DNA of 11,993 bases from JASFJH01 sp050117725 (GCA_050117725.1 JASFME010000049.1:1-11993); one strand, 5' to 3'; positions 1-7,498 are shown, counted from the stretch's first letter. Notes: generated from the letters alone by a model not told the origin. A program made the numbers and translations.

Positions 1-396
1 TTACAGGCGCTTGATCACCATATTATCGTAGCCAGAATACTCCGGCTCATCTTCCGGTTCGAGCCGTGACTTCTCCCGGCGTTCACTTATACGGCGTTCT
101 GTGTTTTGCCAGGTGATATTTCGCCAGTTCAGAGCGCGTCGTTCATTACTGCCAGCGCGGTATTCATATTCACGCACACATACCCTGTGACCATTCAGTT
201 TGCAGGTATGTAGTTTCTTCAGCGCTTTCCTGGCGAGCCTTTCGGAGTCCATTTCTACCAGACCGAAGTAGAGAGGTCCTTCCGCACGCAGTAATTTGAC
301 GATCCGGAATCTGGCCTTTTTGCCATAACCCTTGAAAAAACGCCTCAGGTCGCTGATGGTATCGTTAGATGTGAGATGGCCGATATACAACTCCAT
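1..396 (-). CDS. Small RRM-type RNA-binding protein
   Basis: A 131-residue protein whose first ~80 residues fit a single RNA-recognition motif: an RNP2-like strand LYIGHL at residues 3-8, a helix, an RNP1-like strand ending FGLVEM at 44-49, a second helix (about 51-63) and a last strand around 70-78. The aromatic RNA-stacking positions Tyr4 and Phe44 are kept, but the second RNP1 aromatic position is Leu46, so binding may be weaker or altered. Residues ~80-131 form a polar tail rich in Arg and Glu that I do not recognise. I chose the ATG at 396 because AGGGGG lies 9 nt upstream and the RRM begins at once; an ATG at 417 would add seven residues but overlaps that ribosome site. The stop codon is bases 1-3, so the gene is complete. 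It lies 45 nt downstream of the yheU-like gene on the same strand. An RNA target cannot be inferred. Confidence 0.8.
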   Translation of the reverse strand: MELYIGHLTSNDTISDLRRFFKGYGKKARFRIVKLLRAEGPLYFGLVEMDSERLARKALKKLHTCKLNGHRVCVREYEYRAGSNERRALNWRNITWQNTERRISERREKSRLEPEDEPEYSGYDNMVIKRL

Positions 397-441
397 GTCA
401 ATGCACCCCCTATGCATTACGTCCGTTTCTGATCCAGCCTA

Positions 442-699
442 TCATAATCCGTCGCTGTGCTGCATCTCAGCGGCCAGGAAGTCGGCGGGCAGCTGTTCCC
501 TGGCCAGCAGGGTGCAGGATTCGGTGTCCGGATCGAAGCAGATCAGGACCTCGCGACGCTCGATTTGACGCATGACCTGGGCTACACGAGTATCGAGCGG
601 CACCTCGGTTGCACCGTAATCGGTGCCATCACGGGTGACAAATTCTTCGATAAGTAATTGAAGCGTAACGGGGCTTAGTTGTGAATGGGGAATTATCAT
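442..699 (-). CDS. yheU: YheU family (UPF0270) protein
   Basis: An 85-residue protein matching the YheU/UPF0270 family. The N-terminal block is IPHSQLSPVTLQLLIEEFV, followed by the diagnostic TRDGTDYG (22-29), a VAQVMRQIE segment and a FDPDTES turn near 55-61. Family members are about 70-90 residues long and their function is unknown. I place the start at 699 because homology begins with MIIP. An ATG at 750 would add 17 residues unrelated to the family. No clear Shine-Dalgarno is seen before either start. The C-terminal extension after residue 68 is somewhat longer than in E. coli YheU. It probably shares a transcript with the RRM protein downstream. Confidence 0.85.
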   Translation of the reverse strand: MIIPHSQLSPVTLQLLIEEFVTRDGTDYGATEVPLDTRVAQVMRQIERREVLICFDPDTESCTLLAREQLPADFLAAEMQHSDGL

Positions 700-776
700 A
701 GTGACGTGATTATGCCAGAGCAGGCATGCGGCAGCGAACCATGGTATCAAGGCGCCTGAAAAGCTGCGAAAAAGGT

Positions 777-811
777 CGACATATCAATAAGTTACGATAG
801 TGGATATGTCG
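777..811. repeat. 9-bp-arm inverted repeat, intergenic
   Basis: CGACATATC (777-785) and GATATGTCG (803-811) are exact reverse complements separated by 17 nt, with arm centres 26 bp apart. The repeat lies in the 257-nt region between the divergent yheU-like gene and the response-regulator gene. It could be an operator or a large-loop hairpin. There is no T-tract after it, so a terminator is unlikely. Confidence 0.6.
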
Positions 812-939
812 CACAAGGCAAAAACGGATAACAGAAGTTCTGCCGCATAGTCATGCTACCCAAGCCATTGAAAATTGTGGTCAAATGAGTGTCGGGTGCA
901 TGCTGGCCCGATATAGCCTATAAATATTACTAACATAGG

Positions 940-979
940 GTTAATGAAGCCGGGGCCACTTGCGAGTACATTCATTAAC
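940..979. promoter_or_regulatory. Inverted repeat upstream of response regulator
   Basis: GTTAATGAA (940-948) and TTCATTAAC (971-979) are exact reverse complements with a 22-nt spacer. The arm centres are 31 bp apart, close to three helical turns. TAACATA also occurs twice in direct orientation (931-937 and 976-982), each copy abutting or overlapping the repeat. A weak -10-like TATAAA lies at 919-924 without a convincing -35. The repeat ends 28 nt before the response-regulator ATG, fitting an operator for its expression, possibly autoregulation. That role is inferred. Confidence 0.5.
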
Positions 980-1007
980 ATAACTCATTGAAATACGATG
1001 GAAGAAT

Positions 1008-1694
1008 ATGAGTACACCGGGCATGAAAATACTGATCGCAGACGACCATGAGCTTATCCGGCAAGGGCTGGAAAGGACACTGGTGGCGATGTCCGATGAT
1101 GTGGACGTTGTCCATGCCGAGGACGGGCTTAGTGTGCTTGAGCAGCTCGAGCAGCATCGGGATGTTGACATCGTCTTGCTGGATTTATTTATGCCGAATG
1201 CCAATGGCTACGAACTGTTACGAAATATCTGTGATAGATACGGGTCTTTGCCGGTAATTGTTGTGTCAGCGGCCGAAGAACCGCAGTATATGCGTAAATC
1301 GATAGACTATGGTGCTGCTGGATTCATTCCAAAATCATCGTCCACGGATATCATGGTGAATGCGATTAAACTCGTCATGTCAGGCGGCATTTATATTCCG
1401 CACACCATGCACCTGCAATCACGTAATGTCCGGCGGCCGGTCAGTCGCAATACGCCGGACTACCAGTTGTCATTACAGGCCAGTGACAAACTGACTCGTC
1501 GCCAGAAAGAGGTTCTGGAATTACTTGCGCGAGGCAGTTCTAACAAGGATATCGCTCGCACACTTGGTTTGTCGGAACATACGGTAAAGATACATGTAAC
1601 TGCCATACTGAAGCTGCTCAATGCCACGAACAGAACAGAGGCAGTAATTATAGCCCAGCGTCTTGGCGTCATTGATGGTGACAGTATCCATTAG
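1008..1694 (+). CDS. NarL/FixJ-type response regulator
   Basis: A 228-residue cytoplasmic transcription factor with an N-terminal receiver and a C-terminal LuxR-type helix-turn-helix. In the receiver (about 6-125) the acidic pair is Asp12/Asp13, the phospho-acceptor is Asp59 in VLLDLFMP, the switch residue is Ser87 and the conserved lysine is Lys109 in FIPKS. After a linker, the DNA-binding domain spans about 161-220, with LTRRQKEVLELLARG and recognition-helix residues SEHTVKIHVTAI. GacA/UvrY regulators instead carry SPKTVNxYRYR here, so this is not their orthologue despite the neighbouring BarA-like kinase. GGAAG sits 3 nt before the chosen ATG, rather close. An ATG at 1023 would also keep the whole receiver. 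The hybrid kinase follows after 54 nt with no visible terminator, so the two are likely co-transcribed and partners. DNA targets are unknown; the inverted repeat at 940-979 is a candidate. Confidence 0.9.
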   Translation: MSTPGMKILIADDHELIRQGLERTLVAMSDDVDVVHAEDGLSVLEQLEQHRDVDIVLLDLFMPNANGYELLRNICDRYGSLPVIVVSAAEEPQYMRKSIDYGAAGFIPKSSSTDIMVNAIKLVMSGGIYIPHTMHLQSRNVRRPVSRNTPDYQLSLQASDKLTRRQKEVLELLARGSSNKDIARTLGLSEHTVKIHVTAILKLLNATNRTEAVIIAQRLGVIDGDSIH

Positions 1695-1748
1695 AGGATG
1701 AATTCAAGTGTCAGTCCTCAGACATAATAGCAATATCTGAATAAATTG

Positions 1749-4505
1749 ATGAAGCTGAGACTCAATGATTGGGGGATTACTGCACGCGTATTTTTTCTCG
1801 CACTGGTGCCAGTAATCCTGGTGACCTTTGTTCTTGGTTTTTACATTATCAATTCCCGAACTGAAGATCTTGTTAACGAGATATCAAACAAGGGGCAGGT
1901 TATCGCCAGCAGCCTTGCCTCGGCATCCGAGTTTGGTGTAGTAACAGAAAATGTTAACAGCTTGCATAGAATCGTCCAGTCAGTACGACGTGATGCAGAT
2001 GTGATACGGATTGCGATTTATGATGCCAGAAACCAGGCTATCTATGTATCCGACAAAGGGCTAACGGCTGATGAAACAGCAACATATTTTCCGCAAGAAT
2101 TCATAGCAAATATTTACAGATCAGATCTGGCGCCGGATGAGTTTACTGAACCCGGCTGGGGGGAACACGTTATTCCAGAGCCCAGAACCATTGGCTATGT
2201 AAAAGTCACCTTGTCAGGTATGCCGTTCGTCGATAGGCAGAACACGATCATACGTAACAGTCTGGTGATTTCTCTGGTTGGACTTCTATTAAGCCTGTTA
2301 TTGGCAATCCTGATTTCTCGGGGTGTAACCATGCCCATCAAGCATTTGATGACGGCAGTATCCTTCCTGCGTAAAGGCGTATATTCAACTCGTATATCAA
2401 GGAAAACCGGTGGTGAACTCGGAGAATTGCAGGACGGCATTAACAATATGGCGGAGGAAATCGAGGCTTCGCATAAAAATCTTGAGCAGCGCGTAGAAAA
2501 AGCAGTGCGGCGTTATAAAGAGTCGATAAGTGAGCTACAGAATAAAAACTATGATCTGCAGATAGCACGTCGCGCCGCTATGCGTGCCGGCGAGGTAAAA
2601 TCAGAGTTTCTGGCAAATATGAGCCATGAAATACGTACTCCTCTTAATGCCATTATTGGTTTTAGCCGCCGTCTGAAGAAAACAGCCGTGAGCCATGAAC
2701 AGGTCGAGTATGCACATACCGTTACCAGTGCGGCAAACCAGTTACGCAGTGTTATTGATGACATATTGAACTTTTCCAAGCTTGAGTCGGGCAAGATGGA
2801 TATTAAGCCAGTTGATATCGATCTTCGCTATGTGCTCGAAGATGTGATTGCCATGATGAGTGGTGCGGCGCACGAGAAGAAGCTTGAACTCGTCTTGCTG
2901 GTTGATTCTGATGTCCCACAGGCTATTCGTGTTGATCCAGACAGACTCCGCCAGATTTTGACCAATCTCGTCAATAATGCGATCAAATTCACGGATGCGG
3001 GTGATGTTGTAGTACATGTCTCCATGTCAGCAAGCCACCATAGTGCAAGCATGATCAGACTCGCCGTAACTGACAGTGGCGTAGGGATAGACGAACAAGA
3101 GCAAGCCAAACTGTTTAAACCATTTACCCAGGCCGATATGTCATCAACCCGCAGATTCAGTGGAACCGGTCTGGGGCTAGTGGTTTGCAAGCGCATTATT
3201 GATATGATGAATGGAAACATCTGGTTGAAAAGCAAGAAAGGTGCGGGCACGACCTTTTATGTGGATATACCGCTCGACCACCGTACACCAATTGATGATG
3301 CGGGTGATGATGCCCTGGCCGGTTATTCTGCCTTGCTGTTCGACCCGCATTTATACTCACGACGCGCATTACGAAACAGTCTCGTGCATATGGGGGTCAA
3401 TACCTATACCGCGGCAAGTCAACAGACACTGGAATCGATGTTGTCTGGCGACGATAGTGATGCTTATTATGATGTCTTGATCATATCTATGCCCGCATCT
3501 GAAGATTCTTCGAATATCTCCACACGAATCCTGCCGATTGTAAAAAAATATTACCATGGTCCATTATTTATATTGACCAGCGATGAGGAATATACGGCAT
3601 CCTGCCTTGCCAGCCATGAATCGAGGACCGTCATTGCATTGAAACCAGTCAGGAACGAATCATTGCGACAGGAATTATTGAAGATATTCGGCCTGAATAT
3701 CCCCCGCGAGATTGAGCATGAGACAGGGCAATCTATACAGGACAAGTTGCAGGGTATGACCAGGCTACTGGTTGCTGAAGATAATGACTTTAACAGGCTG
3801 TATATTACTCGCCTGCTCGAGGACCATGGCATTACTGCTGATTGCGCTGTTAATGGCCAGCAAGCTGTAGATATGGCTTTGCATAACAGCTATGACATGA
3901 TCTTGATGGATGTGCATATGCCGGTTATGGATGGAATCGAAGCGGCGTCACGTATCCGTCAAGAACTTGTCGACAATCCTCCTGTTATTGTGGCAGTTAC
4001 AGCTGATGTATTCGCAAATAAAAACATGGAATTGCTTGAAAATGGTTTCAGTGAATGCCTGCTCAAACCTATCGATGAGGAAATGCTGATCGATACCATC
4101 AGCAATGTCGGTGTTCATGATGTCCCCTTTGTTACTGACAATACAGTACCTGCAGTCGCGGGTGGCGGGAAAGGTTCAACCTTGCTAGACGATGTCCGGC
4201 ATATCCCATCTGATTTGCTGGAAAAGCTTGTCCAGGAATTGCCCGAGCACGTTGCCGCCATTCAGTATCATCTTGAACAGTCTGACATTAAGGCTTTGCG
4301 CGACCGACTGCATATGTTTCTCGGGGTATGTAGCTACTTTGGTATCACCGATCTGGAAAGGTCAATCAGGGCTCTGCAACTGGCCGCCAGAAATGACGAT
4401 TTAACACATGCCGATGCAAAGATAAAGTATATTAATTCTATTATTCAAAGACTTGAGAAAGAATGGCATGCAGAAATAGCCAGGCAAGATACTATAAACG
4501 CGTGA
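1749..4505 (+). CDS. BarA/GacS-like tripartite hybrid histidine kinase
   Basis: A 918-residue inner-membrane sensor kinase with the full BarA/GacS layout. In order: a membrane segment (about 11-35), a BarA-type periplasmic sensor region (36-168) containing SEFGVVTENVNSL, a second membrane segment (171-191), HAMP, a coiled coil to about 280, and HisKA with phospho-acceptor His293 in SHEIRTPLN. The ATPase has N box NLVNNAIKF (406-414), G1 DSGVGI (442-447), F box FKPF and G2 GTGLGL (472-477). A degenerate receiver (about 525-650) has Ser580 in place of the acceptor Asp. A canonical receiver (671-790) has Asp678, Asp721, Thr751 and Lys773. A C-terminal HPt carries His855. The likely relay is His293, Asp721, His855, then the upstream regulator. 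Start: ATG 1749 directly follows a TTG at 1746 and neither has a good ribosome site. The ligand is unknown. It is not called barA because its neighbours and partner differ. Confidence 0.93.
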   Translation: MKLRLNDWGITARVFFLALVPVILVTFVLGFYIINSRTEDLVNEISNKGQVIASSLASASEFGVVTENVNSLHRIVQSVRRDADVIRIAIYDARNQAIYVSDKGLTADETATYFPQEFIANIYRSDLAPDEFTEPGWGEHVIPEPRTIGYVKVTLSGMPFVDRQNTIIRNSLVISLVGLLLSLLLAILISRGVTMPIKHLMTAVSFLRKGVYSTRISRKTGGELGELQDGINNMAEEIEASHKNLEQRVEKAVRRYKESISELQNKNYDLQIARRAAMRAGEVKSEFLANMSHEIRTPLNAIIGFSRRLKKTAVSHEQVEYAHTVTSAANQLRSVIDDILNFSKLESGKMDIKPVDIDLRYVLEDVIAMMSGAAHEKKLELVLLVDSDVPQAIRVDPDRLRQILTNLVNNAIKFTDAGDVVVHVSMSASHHSASMIRLAVTDSGVGIDEQEQAKLFKPFTQADMSSTRRFSGTGLGLVVCKRIIDMMNGNIWLKSKKGAGTTFYVDIPLDHRTPIDDAGDDALAGYSALLFDPHLYSRRALRNSLVHMGVNTYTAASQQTLESMLSGDDSDAYYDVLIISMPASEDSSNISTRILPIVKKYYHGPLFILTSDEEYTASCLASHESRTVIALKPVRNESLRQELLKIFGLNIPREIEHETGQSIQDKLQGMTRLLVAEDNDFNRLYITRLLEDHGITADCAVNGQQAVDMALHNSYDMILMDVHMPVMDGIEAASRIRQELVDNPPVIVAVTADVFANKNMELLENGFSECLLKPIDEEMLIDTISNVGVHDVPFVTDNTVPAVAGGGKGSTLLDDVRHIPSDLLEKLVQELPEHVAAIQYHLEQSDIKALRDRLHMFLGVCSYFGITDLERSIRALQLAARNDDLTHADAKIKYINSIIQRLEKEWHAEIARQDTINA

Positions 4506-4563
4506 GGCAATGGATATTTTCGATTTTAGCCAAAAAGCAGGATAATATACTTTGAATTGTATA

Positions 4564-4588
4564 TATCGCAGGACTACGAACTGCGATA
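4564..4588. promoter_or_regulatory. Inverted repeat upstream of TonB receptor
   Basis: TATCGCAG (4564-4571) and CTGCGATA (4581-4588) are exact reverse complements with a 9-nt spacer. They lie in the 167-nt gap between the kinase and the TonB-dependent receptor, next to AT-rich, promoter-like sequence at about 4540-4566. No T-tract follows, so an operator or leader hairpin is likelier than a terminator. The bound factor is unknown. The arms differ from those at 777-811 and 940-979. Confidence 0.5.
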
Positions 4589-4672
4589 CTTGCAAATATC
4601 CGGTAATGGCGACATGGAGAGTCAGCTCGTACTGTCCTTGTAATCAAGAAAAAGTCATTTCCAAGGTGAATA

Positions 4673-6700
4673 ATGTTGTACCGCTGTAGAAGTTCATTGG
4701 CCGGGTTTGTGGCGGCTTTACTGGTTTATACTACCCCATCCCCGGCAGATGAGCTTGTTTCTGAGCAGTCCCTGTTCGAGGCATTGCCAATTGTTTCTGC
4801 TACACGTATACCCCAACAGACGCGAGATCTGCCGGTAGCTATCACTGTCTTTACACGTGATGAAATTGCTGCCAGTGGCGTAACTGATGTTCCCGATATT
4901 ATCCGTCTTGTGCCAGGCTTCCGGGTAGGGAAGGTTACTGGTAATTACTATTCTATAGCAGGGCATGGTACAGGTGATCAGTATAGCCGGCATTTGCAGA
5001 TCCTCATTGATGGCCGGCCGATTTTTTCACCATTTCTCAGTACAGTAGATTGGTCCGCCATCCCAATAGCGATTGATGACATAGAACGCATTGAGGTCAT
5101 GCGCGGCCCGAGTGCTTCGGTATATGGCGCTAACGCTTTTAACGGCGTGATTAATATCGTTACTAGTCGTCCGGTTGAGCAGCGTGGCCTGTACGTACGG
5201 ACCTTGCACGGTGAGCGCGATACCGGGGGCGCACTTGTCAGGTATGGCTTTAGAACAGAAAATATCGACCATGTTTTGAGTCTGAATTACCGTGATGATG
5301 AAGGTTTTGCTTCGCTGCATGATGGACGCCGTTTTGCCAAATTGTTTTATCGTGGCAATCTGCAACTCGATATCAATAACGAAATCGATGTCCAGGCAGG
5401 ATTTGCCGACGGATTTGGTGAAGAGCCGGAGTATGATCCGGCTATCATTCCTGAGCGTGAGAGGTATAACCGATCGAACTTCCAGTACCTGAACTGGACG
5501 CATGCTTTTGATAATGGCGACGATATGCAACTGCGCCTCTATCATAATTATGAGAATGTTGATGACAGCTATAACACAGCACTGTTATCTGAAGTATTTA
5601 TGGTGCCGCCGGCTGCTATCCCGTTATTTTTCGCCGGGCAACCCGACCAGACAGTCAATTTCGGATTTTTATTTGGTACAACTCGTCGTCTGGGAGTTGA
5701 ATATCAGCGCAGCTATAACTTCAGTAACCTGAAATTGCTCTGGGGTCTGGCGGTTACTCACGATGTTCTCGAGAGTAAATATCTTATCTATGGCAAGGAG
5801 CGCAGCGAAGAGTCCAGCCAACAGTTGTTCGGTTCGATGGAGTGGTACGTGATGCCGGATTTGAGTCTGAATGCCGGCGCTATGCTGGAGCATACTAATG
5901 GCATCAATCCGCGATTATCTCCTCGTATATCGCTGAATTATCATCTGAATGAAAATCATACTTTCAGAATCGCTGCGGCCAGGGCCTACCGCATGCAGAC
6001 CGCTTATGAAAAAGACGCACTGGTCGTGGCGCAGTTCGAGGATGGCTCTGTTTTCGATGTTGTTTTCGATTACCGTAATATGAATCAACCGGAAAATGTC
6101 AGTTCTTTTGAAATTGCACATGTTTCCAATTACCCGCAACAATATTTGAGTTTTGATTGGCGTATCTACAAGGAAAGATATAATGATGTCCTGGCTTCGT
6201 TGAAAGACCTCGCCTATTCTGAGCCATTTTTTAATGATGCCGAAATCGCTGCCGATGCGGGGCACTATGATGTGAAAGGTTTTGAAATACAGGCCAAATA
6301 CAAACCCTCTGCACAGGATTTTATTGCTATCCAGTACAGTTATGCGGAAATCGAGGGTGTCGTGCGAGCACAGTTCAACCCGCCAGACTCTCGTGATCTG
6401 CGCAATGGCATGCCGAGAAATATGTTCAGTTTCATTGCCAGCAAATCATTGCCGTGGGGTATGCAAGGCAGCATGGTTTACTCCAAGGTGGGCGAATCAC
6501 GCTGGTACGGGCTTGGTGACAGCTTGCCACGTTATGACCGCCTTGATGTGCGATTGGCAAAGGATTTCCGTGTCGGGGGTACAGACGCACGTGCAGAACT
6601 GCTGGTGCAAAATGTGCTGGATGACAATTATCAGGACTTTGCCCGATACAATATCGCCGAGTCAGTCGTTTTATTGCGCCTGAATATTTGGCAGCATTGA
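4673..6700 (+). CDS. TonB-dependent outer membrane receptor
   Basis: A 675-residue outer membrane active-transport receptor of the siderophore/cobalamin receptor superfamily. A signal peptide of about 25 residues ends at SPA|DE. A TonB-box-like stretch (LPIVSATR, 38-45) precedes the plug domain (about 50-165), which has the classic elements DIIRLVPGFRV, ILIDGRP, IERIEVMRGPSASVYGANA and GVINIVT. The remainder has alternating aromatic/polar strands of a 22-strand barrel, including LNYRD, LLWGLAV and ARAYRMQTAYEKDALV. The length is normal for shorter family members. The chain ends NIWQH, so the usual terminal Phe/Trp is displaced: Trp is third from last. AAGGTG precedes the ATG by 4 nt. It follows the regulator-kinase pair on the same strand with its own 167-nt upstream region. 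The substrate (siderophore, haem, cobalamin or other) cannot be told from sequence, and no tonB, exbBD or ABC transporter is in the window. Confidence 0.92.
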   Translation: MLYRCRSSLAGFVAALLVYTTPSPADELVSEQSLFEALPIVSATRIPQQTRDLPVAITVFTRDEIAASGVTDVPDIIRLVPGFRVGKVTGNYYSIAGHGTGDQYSRHLQILIDGRPIFSPFLSTVDWSAIPIAIDDIERIEVMRGPSASVYGANAFNGVINIVTSRPVEQRGLYVRTLHGERDTGGALVRYGFRTENIDHVLSLNYRDDEGFASLHDGRRFAKLFYRGNLQLDINNEIDVQAGFADGFGEEPEYDPAIIPERERYNRSNFQYLNWTHAFDNGDDMQLRLYHNYENVDDSYNTALLSEVFMVPPAAIPLFFAGQPDQTVNFGFLFGTTRRLGVEYQRSYNFSNLKLLWGLAVTHDVLESKYLIYGKERSEESSQQLFGSMEWYVMPDLSLNAGAMLEHTNGINPRLSPRISLNYHLNENHTFRIAAARAYRMQTAYEKDALVVAQFEDGSVFDVVFDYRNMNQPENVSSFEIAHVSNYPQQYLSFDWRIYKERYNDVLASLKDLAYSEPFFNDAEIAADAGHYDVKGFEIQAKYKPSAQDFIAIQYSYAEIEGVVRAQFNPPDSRDLRNGMPRNMFSFIASKSLPWGMQGSMVYSKVGESRWYGLGDSLPRYDRLDVRLAKDFRVGGTDARAELLVQNVLDDNYQDFARYNIAESVVLLRLNIWQH

Positions 6701-6800
6701 CAGCCACGGTTGCGGCGTGCAACGCGATAGTTTGTTGTTATTTCTGATGGTGTTTGCATGTTCAATGTACAGGTTGATGATCATCGAAAATGCAAGTGAA
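6701..6800. other. Convergent intergenic region, weak hairpin
   Basis: The receptor and the sixA-like gene converge here, so both transcripts should end in or near it. A 5-bp hairpin, GTTGC-ggcgt-GCAAC (6709-6723), is followed by T-rich sequence (6731-6745) and could be a weak terminator for the receptor. A perfect 10-bp palindrome GATGATCATC lies at 6776-6785, inside a TTGCAT/ATGCAA pair (6754-6759 and 6790-6795). None is a strong intrinsic terminator. Confidence 0.3.
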
Positions 6801-7304
6801 TCAGTTTGTGCCAGGCAGTTGTTTCGGGATATACAAAGACAGTAATTGCCCGGGCGCGTCAACAATCTCGTCCCAGTGTTTTACATTAAATTTAATCACG
6901 GCCACGCCGCAGGTTGGCACGTTGGTGATGTCAGCACCGGCCAGTCGATTAACAACATCTGTCAGGGCGGGATTGTGGCCAACCAACATGACTGAGTCAT
7001 GACGATCATCCGTATGCTTGATGATGGCAAGCATCTTCTGGCTGTCCGCAGCATAGAGAGCCTCCTCGTATTCGATATGATCGACGGGGTAGGCGAGTGC
7101 CATTGCCAGCTGTTGTGCCGTGACGTGTGCCCGCAGGGCGGGGCTGCTGATGATGTGCGAGGGTGAGATACCCTGGCTGGCAAGCCAGGCGCCCATACGC
7201 GGTGCATCACGTTTGCCGCGTTCGTTCAAAAGCCTGTCGAAATCGGCCAGTGACGGGTCATGCCAGCTGGACTTGGCATGTCGGGCCAGGAGCAAGGTCT
7301 TCAT
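6801..7304 (-). CDS. sixA: SixA-like phosphohistidine phosphatase
   Basis: A 167-residue cytoplasmic protein of the histidine phosphatase (phosphoglycerate-mutase-like) superfamily, SixA branch (COG2062). The catalytic signature is LARHAKSSW with Arg8 and His9. SixA-type members carry RHA/RHG followed by KSSW. Other active-site elements are SSPALRAHVTAQ with Arg58, the acidic stretch YEEALY at 79-84, and VGHNP with His110. The length is typical. E. coli SixA removes phosphate from the HPt domain of the hybrid kinase ArcB. Here the gene converges on a region encoding an HPt-bearing hybrid kinase, which makes that kinase a plausible but unproven substrate. A purine-rich AAGGGCGG lies upstream of the ATG, with a good promoter candidate about 45 nt upstream. 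Many COG2062 members have no tested substrate, so the gene symbol is by family. Confidence 0.85.
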   Translation of the reverse strand: MKTLLLARHAKSSWHDPSLADFDRLLNERGKRDAPRMGAWLASQGISPSHIISSPALRAHVTAQQLAMALAYPVDHIEYEEALYAADSQKMLAIIKHTDDRHDSVMLVGHNPALTDVVNRLAGADITNVPTCGVAVIKFNVKHWDEIVDAPGQLLSLYIPKQLPGTN

Positions 7305-7346
7305 CGATATACCGCCCTTATTAAAAAAACAGTCTGCTTTTCCTGC

Positions 7347-7374
7347 ATTATAGAGAAATCAACGGCCTGGCCAA
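7347..7374 (-). promoter_or_regulatory. Promoter candidate for the sixA-like gene
   Basis: On the minus strand a consensus -10 TATAAT (7352-7347) is preceded by TTGGCC (7374-7369; 4 of 6 to TTGACA) with a 16-nt spacer. The transcript would start near 7340, giving a leader of about 36 nt that contains a run of seven U and the Shine-Dalgarno-like AAGGGCGG. Confidence 0.6.
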
Positions 7375-7391
7375 ATAACTTCAGGCTGGTC

Positions 7392-7420
7392 ATGACAATT
7401 GGTTATCTGAAATTCATAAA
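7392..7420 (+). promoter_or_regulatory. Promoter candidate for the acidic small ORF
   Basis: ATGACA (7392-7397; 5 of 6 to TTGACA) and CATAAA (7415-7420; 4 of 6 to TATAAT) are separated by 17 nt. It is divergent from the sixA promoter, with the two -35 elements 17 nt apart. Transcription would start near 7427 and the ORF ATG is at 7499. Confidence 0.4.
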
Positions 7421-7498
7421 ACTGTCACGGTACTGGCACAACTAACCGCGAGTATGCACACAAGACAGGAATGCGACAGTGCGCCACGGGGGTGGCTT

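Noticed and set aside
866..993. Direct repeat CATTGAAA (866-873 and 986-993)
   Set aside because: Only eight AT-rich bases, 120 nt apart. Expected by chance in a region of this size.
751..1007. RsmY/RsmZ-like small RNA near a BarA-like kinase
   Set aside because: Only scattered GGA trinucleotides are present, not the repeated ANGGA-in-loop pattern, and there is no terminator.
1008..4505. Naming the pair gacA/gacS (uvrY/barA)
   Set aside because: The kinase layout fits, but the regulator's helix lacks the GacA/UvrY SPKTVNxYRYR pattern and the genes are adjacent, which is not the usual Gac arrangement.
5027..5545. 172-codon minus-strand ORF inside the receptor gene
   Set aside because: Antisense to the plug and early barrel coding sequence, which is clearly real. 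No motif in the antisense product.
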